Below, piece after piece: positions 13,801-25,420 of a stretch of 64,000 bases of DNA. This DNA comes from Pholis gunnellus. Lineage: Eukaryota > Chordata > Actinopteri > Perciformes > Pholidae. The notes under the pieces are model-generated. The model did no database searches. It was not told where the DNA came from and worked only from the letters and a program-made list of their open reading frames with translations. The translations under genes were made by a program, and so were the position numbers. Position 1 is the stretch's first letter; every line of letters begins with the position of its first letter. The DNA lies in assembly GCA_910591455.2 (NCBI GenBank), contig OU342815.1, positions 17,253,806 to 17,317,805 on the forward strand, given 5' to 3'.

Positions 13801-16800
13801 TGATTTCATTGAGCCACTGTTTGGAAGCCGTTTGTGAGAGGCTATTTTAAGGAGCCTTGAATTAAAGGCAGGATGGAGTCCCTCTAGTGGCTCATAATAA
13901 ACACTACATGACAGAGAATAACTGAGCAAAGAGCTTATGTTTTGGCTTTGTTAAATGTCTCTCTTCCTAATAAGCAATGATTATTTAAAATTACACATTT
14001 TTCTCCATTTGCAAATAAAGCCAAAATACTGCGATCGTAGTACTTTTGGGTCTGTGAGCATCACATTGTGTCCCAACAAAGAGATACGCCCATCTTATGT
14101 CACAGTTCCTCTAAATATTTGAGGAGAGTAATAGTATGACGAAAGCTTAAGGGAGGAAGAAAAACAACTTGTTCTGCTGTTACATGAATAACATTAGCGA
14201 AGAGCATCATGACCACATCAGTGTGAATTCCACTACCTCATAAAGTAACTTTGCTTCAGCGTGACACCGAGCAAAACTAATCAAACTCCTTCTGTCTTAA
14301 TACCAAACAGAGATACAAGCTGATGCAGACTTCATGTGGCTTCTTTCATCTGAATTTTTCTGCCATGTCAGACATTTTGGGGGATCAGCAGGTTCACAAC
14401 AAAGGAGAACACCGGGTGTGGAGTTTGGGTTCAGTTGACGGCATTCTGGCAGAAAGTGAGCACTTAACAGGAAGTCAACCCTAAAGCAGGAGGTCTATTC
14501 AGGTTGTTTGTGAAGGTTTAATTAGCAGTAAGGCGTGCAGTGGCTCTAGTATTTGCCACTAGGTGGCAGTGTATCCCTACCTAGAAAATAAAGTGTAATA
14601 ATGGAGCAGTTAGACTCTCAATGTTGGTGTGATTGAGTCAGCAGTTTCTTTTTAATGAGGTAGAAAACTTTTTAAAGCAAATTTTTGCAAATAGTATGCT
14701 TTTCTATGAGCAGAGCTGCCATAATGTGGCTTCTTGAATGTCAAAAAACATGTAATATTGAGTCTTTCACAGCTAAATACTATTGTATGTGTAACCGTGT
14801 GCTATGCTCGGGAGGGATTTTAATGACTCATCAGTTTTACTTGGAGTGCGGTAGATTGCGGGTAACGGAATAGCTGCGTAAAGTTGTCCTCTGTTTGTTG
14901 CAGTCGGAATATTTGTCTGTTGACTGAGTAGCAATGCTGAACCAACTGGTCCGATTTTATTTAAATATTCACTAACATCAAGCAGAGTAGAATCTAAACT
15001 GATTTAAGTGCTTATTATAAGTGCTTAAATTGGTTAAGATAGTTCATGAGGTTACATCCTTTTATTAGGAGTTCCCAAGTTCAGGTCCACTGTGGCAGAG
15101 AACATACATCTCCAATCAGTTTAACCTGCTTACAATTATGATATCTGTTGATAGGTGTAGTGGACTTTTTCTTTCCACATAACCACAAACTTTTCCTCTA
15201 TTAAGCTCCTTGGTACTTTTCGTTTCGTTTGTTGTCACCATTTTCAAGAGTCTTATCGTACTCGCTAAGGCAGCTTGTAAGGCTGTAAATGTGAACGGCA
15301 TTTATTACCAGATATTAGACGAAGTGGTGTGACGGTGGTGAGACTCTGTGTTGGCCTGTGAAGAACGACAGGAAACGGTTAGTGTGTCTGCAGCTAAGCT
15401 GTGCTTTTGATAGCGCTGCTGTCGTCACAGATTTCGGCCCTGATGGTGGAGTCATCGTCAGTTAATCCACTTACTGCTCTGTCCTCCTCTCGTCACTTGT
15501 AATCTTGCATGAGCACACACACACACACACACACACACCCATAAATGACAAGGCAGATATATGGGTCAGGGCTCGCAGCGTTATTGATTTGATGAACTCT
15601 GCCTGACCTGTTTCAGCAGCTGCTGTTAAAAAATGCACAGAAAGCCAACGAGGACCATGATTCTTTATCTATGAATCCAATTACAGTCATAAATATGGAC
15701 TCTGCTGGCCCGCAGTGACCACATATGAATAATAGACTCTCTTTGCTTTGAGGCAACGTGGACGTTCTTGGTATTCGGAGATGTTTGGAAGACTGGAACA
15801 AATCGAGACGGGCGGTAACATCAGTTTTCTGACCGTTCGGTGACCTCAGTCTGTCTGTCTGTTTTCAGAGATCCAGCCCAAATTAACATAGAATATATGA
15901 GATATCGTGTATTTCTAGAGGTGTATAACCAAAGAAATAATAATATGATTATTTCTTCTTTATGTCTCTGTGGAAACATTCTCTAGCTTAGAAGTTGTAT
16001 ACTTTTACCAGTTTGTTTTGCATATTAACAGATTTATTCTTCCATTTACAGCAGCTGAGCGTTAGAGGAAACTATGTCGTAACCACCCTGAAGGACCACA
16101 AACAGTTTTTAATTTGACATCGGTGTTGGTAGACGCTAACTAGCTTTGCATGAAACGTGAGCTTGGTGACACCTCGGGGGTTTATAGGAGGTACAAATGA
16201 CAGACAGGGGAGACCATTCGTCAACGTGAACAGCTTACAGATAGACGGATGGTGTTAATGTCGTCGTTGTATACGTTACAAGTGCATCCAGCCACAGCTG
16301 CTGGTGAACCAGTGGAGAGGCCTGCAGATCACGTTGGAGGTTTGTTGGGATGTAGACTGTATGAGGGAGAGATGACTCACTCGGTCTTGTGGTTCGGTGG
16401 AGTATGAAGAGAACAGCCTCCTACCAGCCAACACAAACACACCGTTATTATCCCTCTGTTAGCTTCAGTGTGTGTGTGTGTGTGTTAAGCTTTATGACCC
16501 AGACATCAGTGTGAGAAATCGATCCTCCTCCATCAGATTCTCAAAGATAAGTAAAGAGATGTTCAGTTCAAATTGAAGGAGATAAATGGAACCGTTCTTA
16601 TCTTTCATGAGGAACCTGAAAGGACACTTTTTCTAAGACGTCAAACTGGCCAAAGCTGAAAAGAAACCCCAGCTGACCCGAAAAGCCTGAGGCACACCAG
16701 GCATATCTTGTTTTGATTTTATTGTTAGTATCAGGATATTCCTCCGTGCTGCATGATTTTCAAAATCCATTACCGGCGCCGTTGAATATATAAATATTCT

Positions 16801-19800
16801 CTGAGGTGTTATTGTGTAACAGTGGCCTGTTTGGAATATCCATTTTGAGTTCCAGTGTTTGAATTTCAACTGAAGTTATATTACAAATCTCAATTTAGCT
16901 GCAGGTACATCCAGTTGTTAATTCTGTATTGACATTTCTATAAGGACATATGCGTCACTACATCGACAACAATGGGCCTTCTCTCCTCGTCTTCATCGCT
17001 GCCGTCGGCATTACCTCCATCCTCTGTAGTCTGGACTCAGAGCGCTGTGTGTTCTTTGGCTGCTAATCCTGTTAATGCCAGGTTTCACTCCACATTACTC
17101 AAACCTTCTGCTCACACACACACTTATGTAACCTGGCTCGTGTGTGTGTGTACTCTGAAACAGGTTACTTTCTCTGCCAGTGGGTGACTCGATAAACAAT
17201 GCTGATGCTAGCAGTTTATTCACAGATAGCATTGAGCAGCAGCAGCAGGATGTCTACCAACTATGTCGTGGTTTCATTTCTTTAGTCTTGAATCATCACA
17301 AGCATGTTCCAGGACCCCTCCTGTTAGTTGTTGCATGTTGAGCCCATTTTCTAGATGTCATTTTCACGGTTCCTTTGTGTCAGACGGTCCAGTAGTCCTG
17401 CGATGGTGTGATGAGTGAGAAGATACGTTTCCTTTAATCATGCATTCATATGTATTTTACATATCAATACATTTTGAATATGTTTGCACTTCTATTGCAG
17501 AAAAGACATTTCCTAAATGGTGGATCGAGGCGGTTCTGGCTCTCGCGTCTCCCCCGGTGGGTGTGCCTGAGTTTAGTACAGAGCGAGCACTGAGGACTTG
17601 CTGCTGTCAGCCCAAAACGCTCCAATAGCACCTCCCTCTCTCTCTCTCTCTCTTACGTATGGAGGCCAAAATGGCCACTCATCATTCCTCCCTTGCCTCT
17701 CTGACTGACTCACTCAGTAGCTCTCTGTGGTTCTCCATAGTCAGGGTGTGACTATGGAAAAGCACTGCCAGGGCTTACTGGTAAAGTCTGTGTGTGCTTT
17801 CCACTATCAAACTACAATTCAGCAATTCAATAGGCCTCATCTCTGGGACATGCCAGGCCCCTTTTATTAACTTGCATCTCCCCCCCCCCCCCCCCCCCCC
17901 CCCGAACACACAGCAGATGTGAGTGAGACACAAGAATTAAACCAGAACCCACATGCGTAGGACTTCTCTCGTCAGAATCAAAAGGATGTCTTTTTAAAGC
18001 AGTGCGTATACATTAAACCATAAATAAACCGCTGTGTCGTGCGTTGGGCTGACGTACAGCCTATTATCTGGTCAGATCGCCTTACTCTTGATATTTGCAA
18101 TGGTAGATGAAGTGCATTAATAGTTTTTTTACAAAGTAGGCTTTTGTTTAGTAGACGACATGCTCATGGCTGCGTACGTTAACTCGTGTTTTCAGTCTGT
18201 ATTTATTTGTGTTATGTGCATTATTAATCATCGGAGCCTGGTATCTATTGTGTCATTGTAGATGCAAAATAAAAGCATCACGCTGAGACTGTGCGGCCTG
18301 GTTTGCACCTCGGATGTGTTCAGTAACTAGTTTTGGTTGAAAGTTGGATGGAAATTGTCGACATTTCATGTTGAACTGATGATGGCTCAGCAACAGGTGT
18401 GTTGGGGGTCGATCCATCCAGAGACTCTGCATGTTAGGATGCAACATAGGGAATGTAACGCCTTTTTGAAATGTGTTCTATTTTCCAATTTCTTTAGTTC
18501 ATAAGCAACAGTGTTGCTTTTCTTAATAAAAAAGCGTGGGCGACAGAGGGCCGAGGCTTGATTCAGGGTGTTTGAAACATAGACTTAAACATAAACTAGA
18601 GTAAAGTGCCGTTAGCAGGCGGCTGGATGTACAAGTCATGTGATACCGATTCACCCCAGCACATGGAGTCTGTTAGGACAAGTGAAATCCCCTTCATTAT
18701 GCTCAGGCCTTACCTGTTGTTTCTTGGCCGGCCGTCTCTAAGCCGGCGGAGGCCCTGCGAGTGCGCGTTGTGTTTTCTGTCTGCCGAGGCACTAAGCCAT
18801 CTTTAAAGGGAGAAATGACAAGATAAGACCCGGCGGCACAGGGCTGCTTGTCTATTACAAAGAGGGCTGGCACAGAAAACTACAAGGTGTACAAAAAAAA
18901 ATCATGATTCATTTTCAAACTGCCCAACTAAACCAACCACGTTCAAGAGTCGGGGCTGCGTTTGACGACATGACCAAACAACCCAGAGGGCTTTGACCTC
19001 TCAGTGATTCTTACAACCTTTTATGTGACAAGGCTAAGGTTGAGGCTCCACGTTTTTGATTGTACACCCGTGTCCCCGGCTGCAGAGGGCTTATGGCGTA
19101 GGAGCAGGGAAATCACTGGGCCACATGCTAATCTCTGTTGATGCTTTATGTAACTCCCAGTATCACATGACCACACGTCACCACCCGCCCAGCTCCTGTC
19201 CGTACTCGGTAATTCACTCGCTAGTCAAATGGATGACACAGACAAGGGGGAAGAATGAGCGGCACACACAAGTCATCACAACCCTGGCACGCTGCCGTTG
19301 ATTCCCCCCACGCAGCCGTAGGCCGCGACCCAGATCTGCTCGCTGAATTTTAAGAAAAGGAGCGAGCGGGGTGTCAGAAAACATCCAAACAAAAGACGCT
19401 CGGGGAGGGCCACTGCTCCGGTACTTTTGGAGTGCACGTGATCCTGCTGCCGGACGGCTCCCGTGAGAGTGCGGGGGGCCATGACGAGATGGCAATGAAG
19501 CTTTTGTTCCGGGAGCTGGAGCAGCATCTCAAAAGGTGAATATGACGACGGGGAATCCCCAGGGAGAGCCGGTACAGTGTGGCCGCTGCTTGAGCCAATC
19601 GCTACAGTGGCTGCACACAAAGGGCTGCGTGACTATAGTGTCCTTTTCAGGGTACAGCATTAACTCTGAGGGGTGCGCGTTAATGTATAGTTGACTATAG
19701 AAAAGTGTGGAAACGTAGCCGGCGTACATCTGTGGTGTGTGTGTGTGTGTGTGTGTGCACTAATTAGTACTACCTCCATGGGATTGTGAGTAATCAAACC

Positions 19801-22800
19801 CGCAGCATCCTTGTTTTTTGCTTGCCGTATTCTGCTGCTTTGTAACGGCTCTGTTGCCGTCACGTTGCTCCATCTGGTCCACAGTTTCACATTAAGTCAC
19901 CTTCTCTTCTGCAACTGTACAGCAGCGTGTAAATACCACAGAAGAAGCCTTGCTCCTTGTTTTTGTTATTGTACTGTGGCTAAAATGTTGCAACCCCTCA
20001 CACTATTTGTGTTTTATATTTTTTTTTATATCAGTTTGAATGTGTGTTCACGGACGTACTTAAAATGCACAACCCATCCTTGACATGTGACCCTTTTTTT
20101 AAAAGTCCTCCCAAGCCTCCATGTGCTTTGTGTGTTCTGTGTTTTTTATTCCTCACAGTTGAACTGGCTATTTGGGTCTGGATCATGGGCTAAACCCTTC
20201 CTCCAGTCAAAGAAGAGACCGGAAGAGATGAGCGTGGCTTAGAGTCTCTTATTAAGCTGTTTGGCTTCTTGTTAAGTGTTCAGAGTGTTTGGTGTCAGAG
20301 GTGAGCAGCAGCTGACATCGGTACGAGTGCTCAGAGGATGTGTTTGAGCCCATCTTCTCGGGACTTGTGCTCAATAAGCCGGAACTGTGCCGCGATACCC
20401 AAATAAGTCTGCTGGCTTTTTAAATATCTTTAAAAGCCCCTTAACCTGTGCTCTGTCTTTTTGAGGATTTTAATATTTCTCATTACTACGTGCCGCATTG
20501 GAAGTTTTCTTCCAACAGCTACACATCAGTAGTACACGGTACCTCAAGGGCTGGGTTTTAGGACCTTTTGCGAGTGTTTTAACACGGACGTCAGTATGTA
20601 TCCTTCGTATAAGAGTATCTTCTGTGGACCTTACCGTAGGTCAGACCGGCCAAGGTCACGATCCCTTTTGGGGAAAATAAACGTTTTAAACGTCTTGTTT
20701 ATCAAGGTATCATGGACGCTCGGGCAAGGTTGCAAAAATAGTTATTAGACGTGTATAAAACAAACGTTAAACAAGAAATAAATGCAAACAAACAGACCAT
20801 TTTTTATTTTATTAGCTTAACGTGGCTTTTTGTCAATCTCTCTACGTAGAACTTCTCTTTTATATAATTGTGTGAGAAAATAAATGAAAGCAGGATATGT
20901 GTGTGTGTGTGTTTTTGGGTGTGCATGGAATGTGTGAGTGGCCTTTCAGACTGTGCAGGGAGGTGTGTGTTGGAGAGTGTCTTATTTCGAGGATGTCTGA
21001 GGTTGGAACTCCTGTGTGGAGGAGTTTTAGGTGTTTTCTTCCTGACCCTCTGTAAAGGCATTTTGGGTGTGCGGTAATGTTTGAGTCAGAATGACCTCAT
21101 CGACTCAACATGTCCTCCATTATCTTTAAAGACATTTAACAGATGTGTAATCTGCCATTAAAGGGTTTTTTTGAAGTGGGATGTTGGTGCTACGCTGGAG
21201 TATGATGGTGTTTTATTCCAGCTGCACACTTAACAGCCTGAACATCTCGTGTTTGCTCTTGAGGCTTTCAGCCCCACGAGGCTGCAGTGCAGTACACGGC
21301 CACATGGGGGCATCATAGGAACACACGTAGCAGCACAGCATGGATGTTCAGAGCATTTTGGTTGAACACCTGCCCATGGTTTACTTCTATTTTATCATTA
21401 TCCTCTGGATACAATGCTCTCCTTACTATAGATGGTTGAAAATTAGATGTATGAACTTTTTGTTATGGGCAATGTTGAATGCTGGTATAATCCCTGTCCT
21501 ACACTGCCAGAGAGGGCTTTTTTAAATGCTGTGGTGAAGAATACTACACATTCTAACATCTCTAAAATTGAGTTAAATGATGCATAAGAAAGCACACACA
21601 CACCCTCCAAAATGTTATATATTCACTAACCTTCTGGAGTACAATAACTGACCACACATGTTGTTTTAAAGACTATAAAACCACATTATTAGCAGAGGAA
21701 TTCCCTGTAACTGTTACTTGTTATGGAGATAAAACCATTGTATCTCTGATGTTATGAAGGGTAGATTGCTGTTTATAATGCCCAAATCAGCACTATCAGC
21801 TGGTGATTTCACATTTAAACAGGAGCTTAATAATGTGTATTTTCCTTGTAATTCAACAACCCCTAAATCTCGCCCTTCCCCGGCCTGTTTTTCAATAGTA
21901 CAGCTCTTTCTTCTTCACCTTCCCATCCGGTTCTCCCCGGTTCCATCCACCTCCTCTCCGCTCTTGGAATATTTTATGCAAAAAAAAAAAAAACAGTGTC
22001 AGCTGAGCGGCAGGTGGGGGCGTGTCTGAATATATTATCCAAATGAGCTGTCTCTCGACCAATCAGAGACCGGGCTTTCTCGGAGCGTCGCTGGGATAAA
22101 TTATGCTGGCTTGTGTCCCGAAGCTGCAGATTTTTTTTGTGTGTGTGTGTTGTGTATAGAGCAGAGAGATGAGCTGACCTTGGGATTGTACTCCACTGTA
22201 GAATAGCCTGCGCGTGTGTTGGATGTGTTTATCGCGGAGCTGGTCGCGTGGAGGTCGAGTCGGGACACTCGGCTGGTTTTGTTAGCGGACTGTGGGACAC
22301 ACGAGCAGCATGAACACGCCGTGCTACACCGTGGCTGCTATGGATCTAGGCGTCTACCAGCTGAGACATTTCTCCATCTCCTTTCTGTCGTCGTTATTGG
22401 ACGCGGAGAGCGCGCACGTGAAGCTCGACAGGAGGTAAAACACGGTGTTATTTTAGGGTTTTATCGGTGCATTGTATTTTTTTAAATGCACAGCTCTGTG
22501 TGATGGAGGTAGTAATCGTGGTGGTGGATGCAAACTCTGTTGTACCGACTTAAACTCCTCCATCCATGTCCTGCAAAGCGTTTCCAGAGGCTTCCTGTAG
22601 CGACTCTGAAGAGAACAGAGGCTCCGGTTATGTGTCTTGTTGTTTTTATCTTTTAATGTTTTAGTAATGTATTCTTTCTTTCTGTTTACAGCTCGTCAGG
22701 AGCCAGCGTTGTGGCTATAGACAACAAGATCGAACAAGCAATGGTGAGTTTTTAACTTATTTTTATTTTCTGTACACTGTGGGAAATGTTTTATAACAAT

Positions 22801-24001
22801 AAATGATGTTCATAAGAACAACATTTAGGGATGCATCTGATAAAAGTTTATTCTAGTTTATTACGTGCTCTTATGCATGCTTTAATAGGTAACGTAATAC
22901 ATATGAGAGTTGACAATAGTGTGTATATTCATTTAAATCTGCAACAATAAACGAGCTTTATGAGGCGTAAAATTATTATTTAGTATTGTATTGCGCTTGC
23001 TACTTCAGAAATAAGTTAAGTGATGACTCACGTTTTATGGTAAATAAATCTTTTTCTTAATATTACATTTGTTGCCTTACTTTTACAATATGATTGCAAA
23101 CCCTTTTCCCCAGAAAACGAATCGATTTTTTTATTTTCTGTTTCTCTCTTCGTCTCTGTTGTTGTCGCTGTTGCTAGGCAAACTAGAGAGCTCTCACGCA
23201 TGGGTATAATTATCTCGCCCGCTGATTGGCCCACAGCTTAAATTTGGGCCGGGTGACGTGTCACCCTGGGAATATACTCATTCACGTTTTTGTCTTTACC
23301 ATCTGTTATTGTGTTATTACTTAGAATATATTTGAGTTTCCATTCATGTCATTATGCATGTTCACCGTTAATGCATATAATACTTAACATTGTGTTATAA
23401 ATAGATTGTTCCCTGCTGTATGACATGAGCACTAGTCGTTACACAATTTTTTAATATTTATTAGCTTATTCCTAAATTGAATACACGTTTGATATGTAAG
23501 ATTTCAGTCATTTGCAGTATATGAATTTCATGTGTATTTTATTGTTATGTAAGTGCAGTTTCACACCTTTTTTAGAGTCAGGACCAGGAGTTAAATTTCT
23601 CCTGATGCCAGAATTACATATGAGGAATACATTTGAGCTATAGATATTGGGCCACAGGTCAGAGCCTGACCTTTTTATTGTGAATTTGATGCTATATTCC
23701 GGTCATGAACCCGTATCTCCGTCTGTCTCAGGACCTGGTGAAGAGCCACCTGATGTACGCCGTGCGTGAGGAGGTGGAGGTCCTGAAGGAGCAGATCAAG
23801 GAGCTGATCGACCGTAACTCCCAGCTGGAGCAGGAGAACACCCTGTTGAAGACCCTGGCCAGCCCGGAGCAGATGGCCCAGTTCCAGGCCCAGGTCCAGA
23901 CCGGCTCCCCGCCCGCCCCTCCGACCACGGCCACACCGGGACCCCCCAGCAGCGCCGCCCTCGCCCAGCCCGCCTCGCACAGCTCTGGCCCATCAGCGTA
24001 G
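2883..24001 (+). CDS. tsc22d1: TSC22D1 gene, long isoform (4-exon locus with two first exons)
   Basis: Long-isoform coding sequence joins 2883-5365, 22692-22743 and 23732-24001, giving 934 aa (the human long form is about 1070). The short isoform uses 22310-22434 in place of the large exon and gives 148 aa (human 144). The C-terminal zipper, the large exon's conserved blocks and the short N-terminus all fit TSC22D1 rather than its paralogue TSC22D2. The TSC22 family forms homo- and heterodimers through the zipper and acts in TGF-beta/BMP signalling, growth control and, for long forms, the WNK/NRBP osmotic pathway. The convergent SERP2 neighbour supports the assignment, because TSC22D2 pairs with SERP1 instead. 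Exon phases agree at every junction. Confidence 0.95.
7241..8448. mobile_element. Non-autonomous hAT-type DNA transposon with intact ends
   Basis: The 5' end reads TAGTGCTGTGCGATATGACC and the 3' end, reverse-complemented, reads TAGTGCTGGGCGGTATACC, so the first 8 bases are an identical terminal inverted repeat and the match continues imperfectly. The element is flanked on both sides by a perfect 8-bp duplication GTTGCGGA (7233-7240 and 8449-8456); 8 bp is the duplication length of the hAT superfamily. Subterminal CGGTAT/ATACCG motifs are repeated near both ends. There is no transposase-sized open frame in 1.2 kb, so it would have been moved in trans. Inside, 7719-7771 resembles the end of a different hAT family. 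Confidence 0.88.
9383..9462. repeat. (TG)n microsatellite
   Basis: About 40 uninterrupted TG units inside the TSC22D1 intron. Cys-Val repeat open frames across it are artefacts. Confidence 0.97.
10028..10105 (+). mobile_element. hAT-like terminal fragment
   Basis: AGTGGTGTAACGGACC followed by ACGGTTCGGCACGC resembles the left end of fish hAT elements that begin (C)AGTGGTGTAACGG. No matching right end or target duplication was found, so this is probably a truncated remnant; its right limit is unknown. Confidence 0.4.
10762..10797. repeat. (AC)n microsatellite
   Basis: About 18 AC units in the TSC22D1 intron. Confidence 0.95.
11290..11845 (+). mobile_element. Decayed hAT-like element
   Basis: The left part (GGGTGGGTGATTTGGCTAA, then repeated TATATATCGC / CGGTATTTATATCAC motifs) and the right part (repeated ATACCG/ACCGTT motifs ending near 11838) have the layout of fish hAT MITEs with CGGTAT subterminal repeats. 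The ends have diverged and no target duplication is visible. There is no coding capacity. Limits are approximate. Confidence 0.5.
12175..12310. mobile_element. Possible transposon-end remnant
   Basis: GAGGCCCCGATCAC, CAATGCCGATTTTTAA and ATTGGCCGATAC recall the CCGAT-rich termini of some fish DNA transposons. Only short stretches survive, so the call rests on resemblance alone. Confidence 0.28.
12674..12689. repeat. G16 homopolymer
   Basis: Run of 16 G in the TSC22D1 intron; it may be miscounted in assembly. Confidence 0.9.
17880..17903. repeat. C24 homopolymer
   Basis: Run of 24 C. Long C runs are error-prone in sequencing, so the length may be inexact. Confidence 0.9.
22041..22309 (+). 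promoter_or_regulatory. TSC22D1 short-isoform promoter and 5' UTR
   Basis: A CCAAT box (GACCAATCAGAG, about 22056-22067) lies about 35 bases upstream of an AT-rich TATA-like ATAAATTA (about 22095-22102). Transcription would therefore start near 22125-22135 and give a leader of about 180 bases to the ATG at 22310. GC content is high between 22190 and 22430. Promoter architecture is inferred from motif order; the isoform itself is established for TSC22D1. Confidence 0.6.
22310..22434 (+). CDS. tsc22d1: TSC22D1 short-isoform first exon
   Basis: Encodes 41 residues (MNTPCYTVAAMDLGVYQLRH and onward) plus the first two bases of a Ser codon, then donor GTAAAA. The core AMDLGVYQLRHFSISFLSSL is the hallmark N-terminus of the short TSC-22 protein. 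It lies 10 residues after the first Met, as in mammals, which is why the upstream ATG was chosen. Spliced to the shared exons it gives a 148-aa zipper protein without the large disordered region. In mammals the short form is TGF-beta and glucocorticoid inducible and counteracts the long form in growth control. Confidence 0.94.
22692..22743 (+). CDS. tsc22d1: TSC22D1 shared exon 2 (start of TSC box)
   Basis: A 52-base exon between TTTACAG and GTGAGT. After one base completing a split codon it encodes SSGASVVAIDNKIEQAM, which opens the TSC box. Both the large exon (ending GG) and the short exon (ending AG) leave two bases, so both join in frame here to give Gly or Ser respectively. Confidence 0.96.
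23170..23266. promoter_or_regulatory. Candidate RFX / CCAAT / CRE-like cluster in TSC22D1 intron
   Basis: Within about 100 bases there is GTTGCTAGGCAAAC (23170-23183, close to the RFX X-box), an inverted CCAAT box GATTGG (23224-23229), and GGGTGACGTGTCACCC (23251-23266), whose 7-base arms are a perfect inverted repeat around a CRE-like TGACGT. The flanking sequence is AT-rich and plain, so the cluster stands out. Function is inferred. Confidence 0.4.
23732..24001 (+). CDS. tsc22d1: TSC22D1 last coding exon (TSC box and leucine zipper)
   Basis: Follows acceptor TCTGTCTCAG and ends at TAG 23999-24001; it encodes 89 residues. DLVKSHLMYAVREEVEVLKE completes the TSC box. Leucines at heptad spacing (VLKEQI, KELIDRN, SQLEQEN, TLLKTL) form the dimerisation zipper, with the Asn typical of the zipper core. 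The Pro/Ala/Ser-rich tail after LASPEQMAQF is family-typical in position but divergent in sequence. This exon is common to long and short isoforms. Confidence 0.97.
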   Translation, partial: DLVKSHLMYAVREEVEVLKEQIKELIDRNSQLEQENTLLKTLASPEQMAQFQAQVQTGSPPAPPTTATPGPPSSAALAQPASHSSGPSA

Positions 24002-24458
24002 CCGTGCTCTTCACAGACTGACGGACTGTTTTTTTTTTTTTCTTTTCCCAGTTCTGCTACAGCAGCAGAGCTAAAAACCTTTTGCCTTCTGCAGCAGGAG
24101 GTTCCGCTGTCAAGACAAGAATTTGCACATATTTATCTCTCAGAAGGATGCATCCGGCGGGACGAGCGGCACGGCGGTGGAGGGCGACAACCTGGAGACG
24201 CTGCGTGGGAGGAGGATTGAATCATCGAACATTTTTGCCAAATAACCCTTGGACATATCAACTAGAATGTCATACCAAGAAGAAACAAAACTGCTTTATC
24301 GGTGGCGACAATATGCTTAGATATAGATTCAAAAAAAAAAAAAAAAATCACTGTGCCTGTGTCTGGATTTTAAGTGATGTCGATTTTACTGACAACGGAA
24401 GAGTAGGAGGAGGTGGAGGATTGTATTAGTTGTTACCTTTTTTTTGCTGAATGATGTA

Positions 24459-24464
24459 AATAAA
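24459..24464 (+). terminator. Proximal polyadenylation signal of TSC22D1
   Basis: AATAAA about 460 bases after the stop codon, overlapping a Pumilio-type TGTAAATA. Followed by a GT-rich stretch (AGTGGTTCTC). Confidence 0.5.
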
Positions 24465-25397
24465 AGTGGTTCTCTCTCAAGGCTGTCGTAATGTTACAGG
24501 CGTGGAGATTTGAGAGAGAGAGAGAGAGAGGGAGAGAAAAGCCTTCTCAGAGTGACAAATGAAGAATGTGAGCAATTATTATGACAGAGTCCCCATCTGG
24601 AATGGGGGGGAGTCGGGCGGGGGAGGGTGGGTTTCGGGTATTTTGAACACTTGGCAGCGTCGATGACGTTACTTGGGATGAACAAAACGTGGTTTTCCTA
24701 TTGAGATGAAGATATTCTATTTCAGTATTTCTCTTTCAAAGCTCCTCATTTTTGCCCTGGACTGAGCTCATCATTGCTGTTTTCTCAACCCTGCAGCGGC
24801 ATGTAATGTAAACCTTATTCGACAGGGTTGAGACATTTGGGCTACGCTGCATTTTTTTTTCCTAAAAGTTTGATGGGCAAAAGATGACTATGTATATTTC
24901 TGTATAGTGTAAGTACCATGTAAAATAGTAAGGAGGAGGAGGAGTCAAAACAACAGAGGTTCTCTTGGTCACACAGGTGGAAGGTGCCGGTTCTTGCCCC
25001 GTCTGTGTCGTCTATTTTTAATGCTGTATTTTCAACACTGCGGATGGACGGGCGTTTAGGTTCTTCAACTGACAACACACAGCCAACAATGTTGTCCATA
25101 TCCCTTACTGCAACATTAACTTACTGAAAAATCTGTTCTTTCCGGAGTATTGCACCTTTTTATGATTTTGTTTTTTGTTGACAGTGAAGTACTTTTGGAT
25201 GAACAATATCTTAAAACTCAACATTTAAAAAAAAAAAAGGAACGCAAATACAAACTCTGGAGATGTTTTTTGTTTTGTTTTTCATTCTGTGTATCGGTTG
25301 TATACTCGTGTTCTGTGCATGTTTCTGCAAAGACCGGATGAGATATTGTAAACATACATACCACAATTGCACTTGACAGCTGCACTCCACAACTTTC

Positions 25398-25403
25398 AAT
25401 AAA
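25398..25403 (+). terminator. Distal polyadenylation signal of TSC22D1
   Basis: AATAAA in CAATAAACATGC, about 1.4 kb after the stop. A GT microsatellite lies about 80 bases downstream (about 25478-25497). Confidence 0.6.
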
Positions 25404-25420
25404 CATGCTTAAGGAAGAAT

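Larger units (their letters stand above)
5366..22040 (+). other. TSC22D1 long-isoform intron 1 (no other gene seen)
   Basis: About 17 kb between the large exon and the short-isoform promoter. I see no exon with conserved coding content on either strand. It contains a hAT element with intact ends (7241-8448), other decayed transposon ends (about 10030, 11290 and 12180), CA/GT microsatellites and long homopolymers. The remaining sequence shows nothing I can name. Open frames of 60-110 codons here have no recognisable similarity and look like chance. Confidence 0.7.
24002..25420 (+). other. TSC22D1 3' UTR
   Basis: About 1.4 kb without coding content, rich in T and A runs. It contains a Pumilio-type TGTAAATA (24455-24462) and two AATAAA signals, at 24459-24464 and 25398-25403. 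The mammalian transcript has a 3' UTR of similar size, so the distal signal is the likelier main end. A short (GA)n lies at about 24512-24533. Confidence 0.75.

Noticed and set aside
23705..23731. ATG at 23705 as start of a 98-aa TSC22D1 protein (MNPYLRLSQ then zipper)
   Set aside because: This stretch is the acceptor region of the intron and is not known as a TSC22D1 N-terminus. Kept only as a speculative option under the intronic regulatory cluster.
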